From Chondrus crispus (lineage: Eukaryota > Rhodophyta > Florideophyceae > Gigartinales > Gigartinaceae), in contig NW_005179080.1 in the NCBI RefSeq assembly GCF_000350225.1, positions 434,001 through 498,000 on the forward strand: DNA of 64,000 nt, written 5' to 3'. Below, one piece after another: positions 30,130-40,900 of the stretch. The number at the start of each line of letters is the position of its first letter. Position 1 is the first letter of the stretch. The translations under genes were made by a program, and so were the position numbers. Below the pieces are notes generated by a model that was given only the letters and a program-made list of their open reading frames with translations, was not told the origin of the DNA and ran no database searches.

Positions 30130-31266
30130 TGCCGCGCGCTGCAGGGGCTGACACGGCCGCACACATTATGAGTTCTGGCTACGTCCGTTCGACGCAAGGG
30201 AATTACCAACGACACTGGGATAGATTCGTGACGTTTTGCACGGCACATTCGTTGGCCGCTCTATCCGTCTCCTCCAGCACCATTTCATCGTACCTCGAAT
30301 ATTTATTTGAGAGAAGCATCGTGCGCGGCGGATCTCTCCGTTCGTATTTGGCTGCAGTGGCTGCCCAACACATCCGCAAAGGCTACGGAGACCCTACAGA
30401 TCATAGAATGGTTCAGATGGCGCGTCGCGGCTACCGCGCTCAAGATGCATGCAGAGCCACCGGGCCCCCAGAGCGATCCGCGCCGTTCCCGGCCTCGGTC
30501 GCCGAGACCGCTCTTCGCGAAGCCCTTGCAGTTCCCTGGCCTATTCACTCCCCGCGTGACAACCACACACTCCGCCAACACGGCCTCGTTGCACTTACGT
30601 TTTTGTTATGCGCACGCCCCTCGACTGTGGCTGCCTTGCAACGCTGTGACATTCGACTTACCCCATCCGAAGGACAACTGCATTTACGGCGTTTCAAGGA
30701 CGCCGAGACCGGCGTTGTGCCCCGCATCGCACTTGGAATACCCTTCTCTGGGCCCACGGACCCATTCGCTACCTTACTTCGCCGGCTCGCGCACCTGGCG
30801 ACCCACTCGGACGCCCACGTGTTCCCCCACTCCGCCCGACGCGCCGCTCCCGCTGCTCCGCAATTTTTAGCCCGCGCTGTAGCCGCTCTTCTCGCGTCCA
30901 CCGGGACCCTCGCCCCTCTTGAGATGAATTCACCCCCCGCTCCGTACGAAGCGGGGGCATGTCGGCAGCGTACCCGGTGGGCCTCCCGCTACCACTCCTC
31001 ATGAGGCTCTCGAACCACACGAGCCAAGAGGTGGTGTTGCGGCATTACGTCGATACGCAATGCCGCCGCACATCTTCCTCTCGCTTGTTCTTCGGGCGCT
31101 TTCTGACCTCCGGTGCTTCTCCGACCCAGGCTGCCCCACGATCATGGTGCAGTCTCGCATTTTGTGGCATCACTGAGCAGCCGGCCCCTTCGCGAGCGTA
31201 TCCCTTAGGAACGGTATTGTGGAATCACCATGTAATCCCCCAGCGCTCATTCGGGCAAGGGGGAAT
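30129..31266 (+). pseudogene. Ngaro tyrosine recombinase, frameshifted near 30925
   Basis: The ATG at 30129 shares its A with the RT stop. The N-terminal core-binding domain (YVRSTQGNYQRHWDRFVTFC) leads to the catalytic domain with the first Arg in CARPSTVAALQRCDI. Near 30925 the frame must change to reach TPRSVRSGG, then PLPLLMRLSNHTSQ and the nucleophile segment VLRHYVD (about 31045). The uncorrected frame stops at 31004. The H-x-x-R box reads R-S-V-R, so the usual His is replaced. The frameshift and lost His suggest that this copy cannot integrate by itself. The corrected frame runs on into the B1/A2 repeats. Confidence 0.75.
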
Positions 31267-31605
31267 CTGAACGTGACCGTCACATCACGCAGTCACGCCA
31301 CCGCCGCCGTCGACCGCGGCGGTGCTTGAGGGAATACTGTATTTCAGTCCCCCGAACTCCCATTGGGGACGTGCTGCGTTCGGCAGTCATTTTGCTTCTC
31401 GCTTTCCCTCCCGCATCCCGCGTCTCACCGGCTGCTCGCAGCCCCTTTCGGCTTCTTTCTGTGTCGTTTTAGAAGGCAACTAGTGGAGTGTGTCTACATA
31501 TCTACGTATCTACACGGTTATACTCTCCAACCTTCGACTCTAATTAAAGAATTGTGTCATCAGGCATCAGTGAGCAGCCGGCCCCTTCCCGAGCGTATCC
31601 ATTAC
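31165..31605 (+). repeat. Ngaro B1-A2-B2 repeat block
   Basis: B1 (31165-31202) and B2 (31562-31601) share ATCA-TGAGCAGCCGGCC and GAGCGTATCC with two or three differences. Between them A2 (31206-31400) repeats A1, followed by about 160 bp unique to this end. Confidence 0.85.
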
Positions 31606-31860
31606 GCAGATATCAACACATAACGTTCTGAGGTTTGTCAAAAGGCTTCTTTTTTAGACATTCTAAAAATGCCTCGAAAAGACGTGCAGATCTCACCAAA
31701 CTCCACTCTTCCGCAATGCAGAAGTCAACTGCGGTGGCGAGCATATCTTTTTTCTCTTGTCCAGCAAGCACAAGTCGAGAAAAAATAAGTTGAAAAGTGA
31801 CCTCATATGAGACGAAAGTCCTAACATGAGTACATGTGTCACTCAGACAGTAGCGGATAG
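31606..31860. other. Spacer holding the partner of the interrupted TIR
   Basis: No gene. TGACCTCATATGAG and CATGTGTCACTCAGACA (31798-31849) are the inverse of 26733-26767. Confidence 0.45.
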
Positions 31861-31979
31861 TTATTATTCATATCCTATGAGACAAATAACTTTTGTCTCA
31901 TAGGATATGAATAATAATAATAATAATAATAACGTTGTCTAGACAAAATAAAATAACTTTTTATTTTTTCTAGACAACG
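31861..31979. repeat. Two adjacent hairpins with identical TAACT loops
   Basis: Hairpin 1 has perfect 26-bp arms (31861-31886 and 31892-31917). Hairpin 2 has 21-bp arms with one mismatch (31933-31953 and 31959-31979). The stems differ in sequence, but both loops are TAACT. A short AAT microsatellite lies between them. Confidence 0.9.
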
Positions 31980-32320
31980 ACACAAGAGTTTTCCCTTCGT
32001 TTTGCTTTTCTGCAAAATGGCCATCACTTGTAGAGTTAAAGCACTTGTTTGTCGATTCTAACAAAAACCAACTCGTTCACATGAATAAAGGTCTTCAAAG
32101 GAAATGATTTGCTTACAGTACTCATTTTCCTTTAGCGAAGTTTACACAAGTACAGAGAGTACCTTCTCAATAGTGCAGTTGTGAGTAGTGCAAAACGTCA
32201 ATAGTGCAGGGCAATACTACTTGTCACGACTTTTGACACATTATGCATCTCAGAAAAGCTAAGCCTCACTCCTGTAAACGTACCGTATGACGCTCAAAAG
32301 AGAACAAAAGTTCGACAATA
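31980..32320. other. AT-rich spacer, nothing recognised
   Basis: About 340 bp without a protein-like frame; short AGTGCA motifs recur at 32170-32210. Confidence 0.4.
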
Positions 32321-33045
32321 GAGGGTTTACGCAAAATCAAATTTCGTTCAGAATTTCGTGGCCACGTATGTAACGTACTTCACGAATTATGGCCATACGG
32401 TGAACAATATTTGAGATTTCGCAATCAAGTTTCGTATGTATTGTGAGTATTAGCAATACATAGGAAGCCTCTGGGACGGCCCTCTCCGAACTCGGCGTCC
32501 GCGCCGCCATCTTGACTCCGTCCGCCTCCGTCACCAGCAGGTCCAAGTCCCCGGGGTGCCACGGCAGCTCCATGACCACGCACGCCACCGCAGCCTGGAA
32601 AATACGAATTCGCCTTTGCCGCCCCTGCGGCTACGCCCCCACCGGCCGCCACTTTGATTCGAAGCATTTCGGGTATGTAGTGTCGAACAAAAGAGGCTCT
32701 ACAGGGTCAGGAAGTTCGATGATGGGAGGGGTGGTGTTTTTTGGGGCACAAGCGACTTCATCGGGTTTAGGAGAGCCAGTGATGACTGTTGCCATGATAG
32801 ATGGCTTCCTGAAATATCCTGAAACAACTCTAGATGGTCCTGGTGCAGAGGTGTTTTGTTCTGTCCTGGGTAACATTTCCCACCAAAACGTACGACATTA
32901 AGTTCGTGTAGGAAGGCGATCGTAGCAAGTTTCGTGACCAAATTTCGTACGATATGTCGTACGATTATGCCACTTGTTCAACGGGTAGTACGTTTCGTAC
33001 GTGGCTACGAAATTCTGGTCGAGATTTGATTTTGCGTAAACCCTC
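32321..33045. mobile_element. Non-autonomous TIR element (725 bp) with TA duplication and GC-rich cargo
   Basis: The terminal inverted repeats (about 48 bp, first 22 bp identical, starting GAGGGTTTACGC) are flanked by TA on each side (32319-32320, 33046-33047), as in Tc1/mariner-type MITEs. The AT-rich ends contrast with a GC-rich core at about 32465-32660. On the minus strand this core has a coding-like pattern with G or C in nearly every third position. Confidence 0.78.
32465..32600 (-). pseudogene. Coding-like GC-rich fragment captured in the TIR element
   Basis: The minus frame gives ACVVMELPWHPGDLDLLV followed by a short charged segment ending near SSERAVPEA. Third codon positions are almost all G or C. 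I do not recognise the protein. It looks like an exon fragment of a GC-rich gene. Confidence 0.4.
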
Positions 33046-33061
33046 TAATCAATTGTGACGG

Positions 33062-33200
33062 ATTCTTTCCCGCACTAATACTAATTTCCTTGTCTGTGTG
33101 TCTGTTTGTGTATGTGTGTGTGCACGCTCTTTCGCGTGTACCTATTGGCGCTACTGTGACAAGTGGCGGCCACGGGCGGGGCCTGGCCTGCGGCCAGGCC
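33062..33200 (+). repeat. Dispersed repeat R2, copy 1
   Basis: It is shared with 50556-50700: both run CGCACTAATAC or TGCACTAATAC, a GT-rich microsatellite, CGCGTGT-CC-ATTGGCGC, then AAGTGGCGGCCACGGGC and a palindrome around GGCCTGG/CCAGGC. Function unknown. Confidence 0.7.
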
Positions 33201-33207
33201 GCCCGGG

Positions 33208-33361
33208 TGACAAGAGGCGACAAGTCTAAATTTTAAAATTAAAATTACTGTGCGGACGGCGGGGCGCGGCCCCACGACAGTACCGGTTAACAAGTGGCGA
33301 CAACTGCAAAAATTAAAATTAAAATTACTGTGCCGACTGCGGAGTAGGCCGCACTACAGTA
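33208..33361 (+). repeat. Tandem duplication of about 77 bp
   Basis: Two copies meet near 33286. Each has GGCGACAA, an AT-only stretch (AAATTAAAATTAAAATTA-like) and ACTGTGC followed by a GC-rich part ending in ACAGTAC. Confidence 0.7.
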
Positions 33362-33379
33362 CACTACAAATTATAGCCC

Positions 33380-34200
33380 GGATCCGTTTAAACTGCGCCA
33401 CGCGGATCTACATAGTGGGTGGAACTGGGGCGAGCACTGCGAGCACGTGACGGCGGCGTTGTAGATGGACGCGTACAACGGGGGGCGGACGCGTGAGACA
33501 CGGGGCTGGCGGAGGTTCTGAAGGCTTGCTACGACGTGGGCGAGGCGGTGGTGCGCCGGCGGCTGTGCGTGGGGGGACCGAAATTCTTCAAGGCGGGGAT
33601 GCGCAGCGCGTGGTGCTTCGACATTGGGGAACGGATGTAGATGCGTGGCGACGAGAAAGTGCGGGCCGGGGAGGCGACGGCCACGGTGTGCCGCGAGATA
33701 ATGGTGTGCGGAGAGCGGTTTTGGGTGTGCGGAGAGCGTTTTTGGGTGTGCGGCGGCGACTTGGAGGAGGTGTGGGCCGGGGTGGCGATGGGGACGGTGT
33801 GGGAGGGTGGGCGCGCGGCGCTCGTGGCGAATACGTTGGGGCGCCGGGGCGGGGCGGGCAGGAGCTGGGCGGCAAGGAGCACCACACGTCCGCGTGGACG
33901 GGGGAGAGCGGAGGGCGGGGAGCGGACCAGGCCGGAGCTGGACGGCGTGGATTACTACAGGGGGCTTCAACCGGGCGCACGTGCCGGGGGCGGGGAAGCA
34001 GGACGGCGAGCGGGCGTCAACCGGGTGGCGCCGAGACAATGACGGACGTGGTGTGCCGGGTAGCAGCGGAGGCGGGCTTTTACGCCGTGGTGGGCGAATG
34101 CGGCAGGTGGGGCAGGCGTGCGGGCGCGATTGCCGACGAGGTGTGCATGCAGCGTCACGAAAAGCGGTTCCCGGCGGCGGCGGGTGTAGTATAATGACCG
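33380..34200 (+). pseudogene. GC-rich coding-like fragments, unidentified
   Basis: From about 33510 a plus frame with strong G/C third-position bias gives EVLKACYDVGEAVVRRRL, a segment ending FDIGERM, an in-frame TAG near 33640, and then CREIMVCGERFWVCGERFWV. The repeated GERFWVCG comes from a 23-bp tandem repeat. A further piece (about 34040-34195) gives TDVVCRVAAEAGFYAVVGEC and ends in TAA. The bias differs from the host genes of this window. The minus strand is also open (33371-34336), but its Pro/His/Arg-rich translation is typical of an antisense shadow. I recognise no family. Confidence 0.35.
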
Positions 34201-35600
34201 GCGCGAGCGCGCGGAGGTCATCGGACGGCCGTGTACGGTATACACGTGGGCGGTTGTGCCCACGTGTAGCGAGCGCGCGCGCGTGCCGAGCGGTCGTAAT
34301 CTGGCGTACGTGTGCAGTAGTGCACATGTCGACCAAGCGGTAGTCTGGTAGTATTACGCGTTTACGCTAGCATACGTGGCATCCGTGCGGTAGTCTGTAA
34401 GCAGCTCGTGTGTACAGCAGTACACACGTGTAGCTGCAGCGTCCGCGCGGTAATTAGGAATTGAGTCGCTAGTTTTTTAATTGCGTACAGTACCTGGTAC
34501 GCACTAGGTGGCAGGTACTGTGCCCTGGGACAGGTGTCCGAGGCGTCCCTCTGAGGTGTTAAGACCTGACACCCGTCCCCACCAGTAAACTGGGGCAAGC
34601 TCGCCCCCGTCCCTTTCGCGCCTACATACGTCCGTTTCGGTTGTCTATCGCGCGCGCTGGCTTCTAACCCGTTACCGGTCGCTCCCGTTTACGCACCCTG
34701 GGGCGACTGCGCGTAACCGGCCAGTGAGCCACTCCCTTCTCGCGAGCTCGTCCAATCGGTTCAATTAGCGCGTCGCGTCCGCGCCGCGTGCTCCCTCGCT
34801 AAAGCCTCCGCCTCTCACCCAACCCAGGGCGGAGAGAAGTTATCTCACAGCGGGGACGCTTCTGGAGCGGCGGACGGGCGACGCGCGCGTGTCGGTAAGC
34901 TGCGTGGGGCTGCTGCGCAACATGATCGGACGGGACGCGACGAAGAGCGCGGTGTGCGGCCAGATATGGCGAATGACGGGCGTGATGGGCGGTGGTGGCG
35001 GGGCAGACGGACGCGGGCGTGGCGGAGACGTTCTGCGGGCTGGTGGGCGGGGTGTGCCTGCGGCGCCCCTAGTAGAAATCAAGGCGGATTTCTGGCGAAC
35101 AGTTAGCGGCTCAATGGCGACCCTGCCGTTGATTGGCGACCCAATAGTGGGAAGTTCGTGATATGTATGGAAGGGGGGTCCCACTGTATGGCGGACGAAG
35201 TATGGCCTGGGTTGCCATTTGACAGCCATTGAGATCCAGAACGTTCAACTGGTCCCATATGCTGTCCAATAAATCAAATTTTGCAGCCGGTGGTTTTTCG
35301 TTGTTTTCAGGACCTCTCATCATGGAGAGCTGTTACAGTAGAGCAACCTATGCAAAATGCAGATCGTGTATATTTGTCAACTGATGTACTGTATAGAAAT
35401 ACTTAACAGTATGGAGTTGGTGATTTTAGTGTATTGGTGTCTATTTCTCAGACACACCCGCTCTACGTCTATTTCCATGATTTGGTTCCCGAAATCTTCA
35501 CCAACCATTTTCATGACTCTGCTCTTTACGAGGAAATTGTAGCTACCGTTTCCTATAACAACTCTCTTTTTTCAACTGCTCTCAGTGGAGCGCCCCAAGG
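34200..35600. other. GC-rich then AT-rich mobile remnants, no intact gene
   Basis: Palindromic TACACGTG/CACGTGTA motifs occur at 34230-34440. A coding-like fragment at about 34880-34990 (plus frame VSCVGLLRNMIGRDATKSAV) again has G/C third positions. 35160-35600 is AT-rich and shows nothing. Confidence 0.35.
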
Positions 35601-35607
35601 TTGAGTC

Positions 35608-38074
35608 TCAGTTGCGAGTAATGCCTCTAAGCGTGATCTGTGCATCGTCCGGGATCCAGGGATCACCATTCAGTAGCCCCTGCTTTTGCCTAAGGTCGTC
35701 GACAAAGTAAGTCCTCGTGCTAAGTGATCTGGTCCGATTTGGGACCTGTGCTTCCAAGAGACTAATGGGATGGGAAATCGAGCTGACACCCTCAACTGTT
35801 GCCATGCTGAAAAGACAGGAACTTGATCTTTACCTTTTGGCGTGCACCTGTCCCTGCTTTCCGAGATGAAGCCCTGTCGTGACCCAACGAGCTACAACGA
35901 GTAGATGAATATCACGCTTGACGTGATGCTCGATGAAGCCGAGAGCTCTTCCGTAACTAACTTCCAAGGGTTTCTTTCCATCATTGCAAAACGCAGCAGA
36001 GAAGTAGCACGAGCTTCTCTCTGTTTCATCATCGTTCAACAAGAAGGAGCGATATGTAACGGGGCAGCCGTTGGCGGCCTTTTCGTCTGCCAGACGCCGC
36101 CAAAAGAAATCTGGGTCCGTTGGTAACACAAGATTGTTCGCATCGCCGGCCCCAATACCATAATATCTCTCGTAGTAGTTCCCCATCATCTTGCGCAAAC
36201 CGCGAAACTGTGAATTATCTAACTGGAATAGTTTATGCGACTCCCGGGGATGTCTGAGGGAATACCCGTTATTCTCGACAAAATTGCTTGCCACTCGCAA
36301 TCTTGGAGAGGTCTCCTCCGTTTCGTTGAGGTCAATATATGGGATTTTGATTCCTCTCGAAACACAATACATACGAGCCGCGGCTTCTGCTTTCATGTTC
36401 TCCGCCGCAGATTCGGCAAACTTGTACGTAGCGTTGCATCTCGCTTTCATTACACCAGTGAAAGTTTCCATTGTCTATTGAGCGAGAAGGGACAACGGTC
36501 CCCAAGACCTAATTTCATCTGCGAGATGAAGAACTAAATGAAGGACATATCGGCAAAGGCGGACACGGGTAGGATCGATGCGGTAGTATGTTGTGGAGAA
36601 GTGTTCAAAAAAACGCGAGAAGACTCTTCGACACGAGCCACAAGGTCTCCCCTCAGTTCCCACTGCGAAACGAGCTGGCAAAGCTGAACAAAAGTCCTCC
36701 ACCCATCCAGAAATCGCCGAGGAATCCATTCATCTAAGGCAACTGTGCTTGTTACCAAAACAAAACATTTCCATTCTGTTTCCTTCCATGATTTTCGATA
36801 CTTCAGACTGCGTGGGAGACGTGAAATTGTGCAAGACAGGCCTTTTCTGGTGGATAGCAAAGTCTTGTCGACCTGTTCGAACACTGTTCTACCTGATAGG
36901 ACAGAGATGTCATCCAAATATTCCTCGCCTGACACCCAGAGGGAAAGAATGTAAGGTGCGACATTTTCATAAAGTAAATGCATTATATCAACCGGAAAGC
37001 TTGCAAAGTCAAATACCGTGGGTAGACTGAGGATGGGAGACGCATGCAATCTGGAGAATCCATTTGCAGCTCGCACCTTCTCTACGGCATGCCGTTGATC
37101 TTGGACTACGAAAGACGAAATTTCATTATATGCATACCTGACAGCGTCGTCAGAGCGTAACGGTAGAGCTCCTGGATTCCAAAGTGTTTCCGTCCGTGTT
37201 CTTCACTTTCCATGACGGTTCTTATCTTCAATTTTGACACGGTTAGGGAGGTAGTTGTGGTTTGATTCCGCCACCCAAACTCCTGAGATGAGACAGAAAC
37301 AGCATGGGTATGTTCCAGTGGGCCCACTGAGAAGGCACAGTTTTGCCATTGCAATTAGATCAAGAAGGGAAAACATGAGATGTACCCGAACATGCCGTTC
37401 TACTCCGTCCCAAGTTCTTCTAGTGCGAACACCATTCATGCTCAACTCCTTCAGCTCACTGAGCAACGGAGCAAGAAAAGAATTGAGATCAGATGGAGAC
37501 TTCGGACCAGGAATGACCATCACAGGAATGATGTGTTCCATTTTGTAGCGCTCGCTGGGTGGGAAATTTACAATCAAAAGAATAACAGGCCAGCAAGCGT
37601 ACTGAGTAGATTTAAAAGAATTAACTCCATCAGTCGAGAGAAACAAGAAAACGTCATATTTGATAGCATGCAGTCCTCCGAGAGATTGCATTACGTTCTT
37701 AAATGTTGACCCTGAAAAGAAATCCCGATAACATTCTTCGTTTTCATAGTTGAGCTCAGCTTCCCGACTAATTTCAGCGTGGTAATACTGGTAGAGGAGG
37801 GGTCCGAAGATCGGGCTCTGAAGCCGGTTATGTATTTGTGGCCAATACTGATATACTCAAATGTATCGAAAGAAACCGCTTGCTGCCCTGAAGGGCAACG
37901 AGGGTGACTGCAAGGTAGAACGGTATGATCAGCTCGAACCTCGAGTGCTTCGTGACGGTGTGGACAACATCGGTGAAGAGAACAAGAAATTGATGACGTT
38001 CGCAAAAGCGCTTCTTTCGCACCCTTCCAAGAAGTGAATCGCAAGTTCCTGGGGTCCTCCAAAGTCTCTCTCAA
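35608..38074 (-). pseudogene. CACTA/EnSpm TNP2-type transposase, decayed
   Basis: Read from 38074 downward, a Cys/His segment (CCPHRHEALEV, PCSHPRC) and VSFDTFEYISIG are followed by a frameshift near 37830. Next come YRDFFSGSTFKNV, FLFLSTDGVNSF, IIPVMVIPGPKSPSDLNSFL and GPTGTYPCCFC, the hallmarks of the Transposase_21 (tnp2) family. After a TGA (37203-37205) the same frame gives FPVDIMHLLYENV. A second frameshift near 36600 leads to HLADEIRSWGPL, a TAG (36475-36477) where the family has Trp, and METFTGVMKARCN. A last TAA (35830-35832) precedes STRTYFVDDLRQKQ. The order of blocks is that of the family, but at least two frameshifts and three stops make it inactive. CACTA...TAGTG termini were not found. 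Confidence 0.8.
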
Positions 38075-38080
38075 TAGCAG

Positions 38081-38714
38081 TGTAGTGCAATGCGCCTGTC
38101 AGGCAGAGACCAACGTCCGACGGTCCAACACAAACAACAGCAACAAAAACAACATCTGCCAACGGCACAGCGCTACGGAGTGTTCGAAGCTCCCTGTCCT
38201 CTTGAAGCGGGTTTGCGGCCCGCAGTAGCTCGGATCCCTGATAAGGGGGGCAAAGAGAAGGGCCCAGCCCGGGATCGGTAAATGGTGGTAGAGACTTGTA
38301 AAGGCAGCTGCTCGACGAGTTCGGAGGGGTGTTAGAGTAAACCTGGTCCGATGGGTCGTAAATCCAATGCTCGAAGAGCGCCTTGTACACCTTATACCCT
38401 TGATAAGGTCTTCGACGGGGACGTCGCAACGTAGCCCGTCGGGAAAGAAGAAAACGTAGCAGCGCTACACCGTCGTACTGCCCGATGGCAAAGTACCAAC
38501 AACGGATCGGTCGCAACCAGATTCCGATGGAACCAACACTGAGAAAAGCACCACTGGTGGACCAACACAAAAGCCCGATGGCAATTGACGTCACGTTGCG
38601 GATCGCAATCCTACAAGGTGGGACCAACTCCAGATTAAGGGAAATTAGGATAGGAAAATAAAGGAAAATTGGTAAGGAAAAAGGGGACCCCCGAGCGCAA
38701 AGGATAAAGTAATC
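38081..38714 (+). repeat. Dispersed repeat R1, copy 1
   Basis: It begins TGTAGTGCAATGCGCCTG and ends GCAAAGGATAAAGTAATC, like the copies at 51840 and 52579. Internal landmarks are a CAACAA-rich tract, AGCGCTACGGAGTGT, CCAATGCTCGA and CTTCGACGGGG. It codes for nothing recognisable and may be a solo LTR or leader of an unknown retroelement. It lies against the N-terminal end of the CACTA pseudogene. Confidence 0.7.
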
Positions 38715-39851
38715 TGTAGTTAAAGGAAATGTCTTGTAAAAGACGGACTTCAACCAAGGCGATATCAGACTCTGGCAACTCGGGTTGGATTATTGACTTG
38801 TTCGGTCAATGGGCTAAGTTATATAGAGCCCCGCCGGGGCGAGTACAGTAGCTCCCGGCTCTAGATTCTAGATCTAATTAGTAAATAAATTAAATAATTA
38901 AAATAATCGTGCGCTTCGTCGCACACGTGTGTCCCCCAAACCCGGACTACAGTATCCAATTTTTTTCCTTTTTCACTTCCTTTCATCCCCCTACCCGAGA
39001 CGGGTATTGCACTACAAGCAGATCGTTCATCATACCTTCTGTTGCATGGTGCCGTATGCTGAAGCCCACCAACCACCCGTGCTTTTTCATGAACAGGTCG
39101 AACTTGTAGTCGGCATTCGCCAGAGTCACAGGTAAAATTCGATTGGTAGCCTCTTCTCATGTGTAAAGAGAATTTGTAGCAGAAATGTTGCCATCATAAT
39201 CAAGAGTTTCGTAGGACAAATATTGCAGGGTCGAAGTTTGACTTGTTGAAATTTCCAGATCAGGTAAGTTTGTATCATCGTTCGTTGAATCATTCAGCGT
39301 ATCTGGCGTCCGATCCGGAGCTCGAGTTTCGTGTCTGCCGATTTCAGGAATCCTGTCTCGAAGGGGAACTCTATTCGGCATTGGAAAGAAAGCCAACCTC
39401 CCCGTCATTCTGGCAATATCCCGAGCGTTATTTCGATGTCTCATCGCCGTTGCCCTCGAGAAAATTTTTGCTTTTGAACACCTTCACATGTACGAGGAGT
39501 GACATAAAAACCATATGAAGTCATTCCCATGAAAACGGGATCAGATTCGACTTCGTGGACGGAAAGCGATGGTAGAAAAGATGTAGTTCTCATAGTTGGG
39601 AACGGGAGAAACCGATCCTGGCATAACGAATTATAGACAGAAGAGATTTTTTGAAAGCTAAATATCGAGCAGTGCGCTTCTATCTCCCTAATCAGTATAA
39701 TGTGGGAGAGTTTCGTCCATTTAAGTCCGGACACACAATTGCCAAGCGAAAGGGGCGGTTCAGTTGAATCGTTTCGTTTCGTTCGCAGAACTTAATTGCA
39801 AAATTTCGGATAGAAGTTCCTCCAAAACCTCTCAGCAGCACCAGTATCAAG
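38715..39851. other. Gap with no supported gene
   Basis: A minus-strand frame (39157-39444) gives an acidic peptide with TPDTLNDSTNDDTNLPDLEI that could be the N-terminal end of the CACTA protein, but nothing confirms this. The rest shows no feature. Confidence 0.35.
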
Positions 39852-40274
39852 ATGTTGTTGAATGGAAAGATCGTCCTGGTAGATCCCAGAGCCGGGCGCA
39901 CCTCGCCAACGAGCAGTTACAGTAGCCTTGGGGAAGATGTATTCGAGGCGACTGAGGTTCACAATGAGTCCGTTTCAGACAAGGGGAAGATGCTCGAAAT
40001 ACCCAATTGTAGCCAGGTGAAATACTCGCGCGATGTCATCGCCTCTGCTCGACGACGGATATCCAAATCCAAACTAGGCAGATACTTTGGTGATAAAAGC
40101 TTTCAGGAAATCAAAGCCTCTATCCGTCGCAATGTATTTGAATCGGAGATGTTCGATATCATGGAGGATATTGCCAAAAGCTTTGAGCATGTGGCAATGA
40201 CGGAAGGTTTGTGGGCTGCGCATCGCGCGATCGTACGCTGTCTCGGGAATGCAAAAAGAAAGAAGTGGAGATAA
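39852..40274 (+). CDS. Hypothetical protein, probably transposon-derived
   Basis: A 140-aa frame with a helical, charged C-terminal half (FGDKSFQEIKASIRRNVFES, EDIAKSFEHVAMTEGLW). I do not recognise it. A frame change near 40255 would extend it through EIRRRREIEELEAVSLNQ, so it may be the 5' part of a decayed gene running to about 40900. Confidence 0.35.
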   Translation: MLLNGKIVLVDPRAGRTSPTSSYSSLGEDVFEATEVHNESVSDKGKMLEIPNCSQVKYSRDVIASARRRISKSKLGRYFGDKSFQEIKASIRRNVFESEMFDIMEDIAKSFEHVAMTEGLWAAHRAIVRCLGNAKRKKWR

Positions 40275-40417
40275 GGAGGAGGCGAGAAATAGAAGAGCTC
40301 GAAGCGGTATCACTGAATCAGCAGTCAACCACTTCTGATGTGGAACATGAGGCGTTGCCAAACAGGCGATCCAGGAAAGGGTTCTGAAAGGGAGGTCGAC
40401 CTGTCGTTACAAAAATA

Positions 40418-40900
40418 TTGCAAGCAGCGAAACCATCTGGAAGAAACCGCCAAGGATCAGAGATTCAAACAGCGACAGTGACCAAGCGCCGAGTGGTCAG
40501 TAGAAGCAATGACATTGGTAGCAACCGGAGAGTCATGAATGCCATACGAACGAAAGAGGCGCCCGTGTGTGAGAATGAGAACAACGTTGAGGCAGAAAAT
40601 CGGTCCGGTTGTGGTGCAAGCAAACCTACTGCGGGACGTTTCACTAGGGGAGCGAGAAGGACAAATGCGTTGCAATTAAGGAAGCCAAAAACTGGACGGA
40701 TAACGAGAACTTCAGTTCCAGCAAAAAAGATAACTCAGCGTCCAAACAGCATTGACGGAAGAGGCAGATATGTGAAGTCCTCTCTTCTGCTACAGGAGTC
40801 AGAGGGAGAAAAACATAGCTTTTGTGGGGGAAAGTGACTCTGATGAGGGAATGTTCGAGAGTGGTGAGGAAATAGTCGAGAGTGACGAGGAACTTTAAAA
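40418..40900 (+). pseudogene. Basic then acidic hypothetical protein remnant
   Basis: The frame to 40837 is rich in Arg, Lys and Asn (GRFTRGARRTNALQLRKPKT). Immediately after, a different frame gives an acidic tail, SDEGMFESGEEIVESDEEL. Basic-then-acidic order and position after the previous frame suggest one decayed protein, perhaps an accessory protein of the CACTA element. No family is recognised. Confidence 0.3.

Larger units (their letters stand above)
26937..31605 (+). mobile_element. Ngaro/DIRS-type tyrosine-recombinase retrotransposon with split direct repeats
   Basis: The order A1 - coding - B1 - A2 - B2 is clear. A1 is 26937-27145. B1 (about 31165-31202) and B2 (about 31562-31601) share CAGCCGGCCCCTTC. 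A2 (31206-31400) repeats A1 almost base for base, including a palindromic CCGCCGCCGTCGACCGCGGCGG. There are no LTRs in the usual sense. This split-direct-repeat layout with RT, RNase H and tyrosine recombinase defines Ngaro-like elements of the DIRS order, which integrate through a circular intermediate without target duplication. Confidence 0.9.

Noticed and set aside
33371-34336. 321-codon minus-strand frame as a gene
   Set aside because: Its Pro/His/Arg-rich translation is the antisense shadow of GC-rich sequence whose plus strand shows the codon-position bias.
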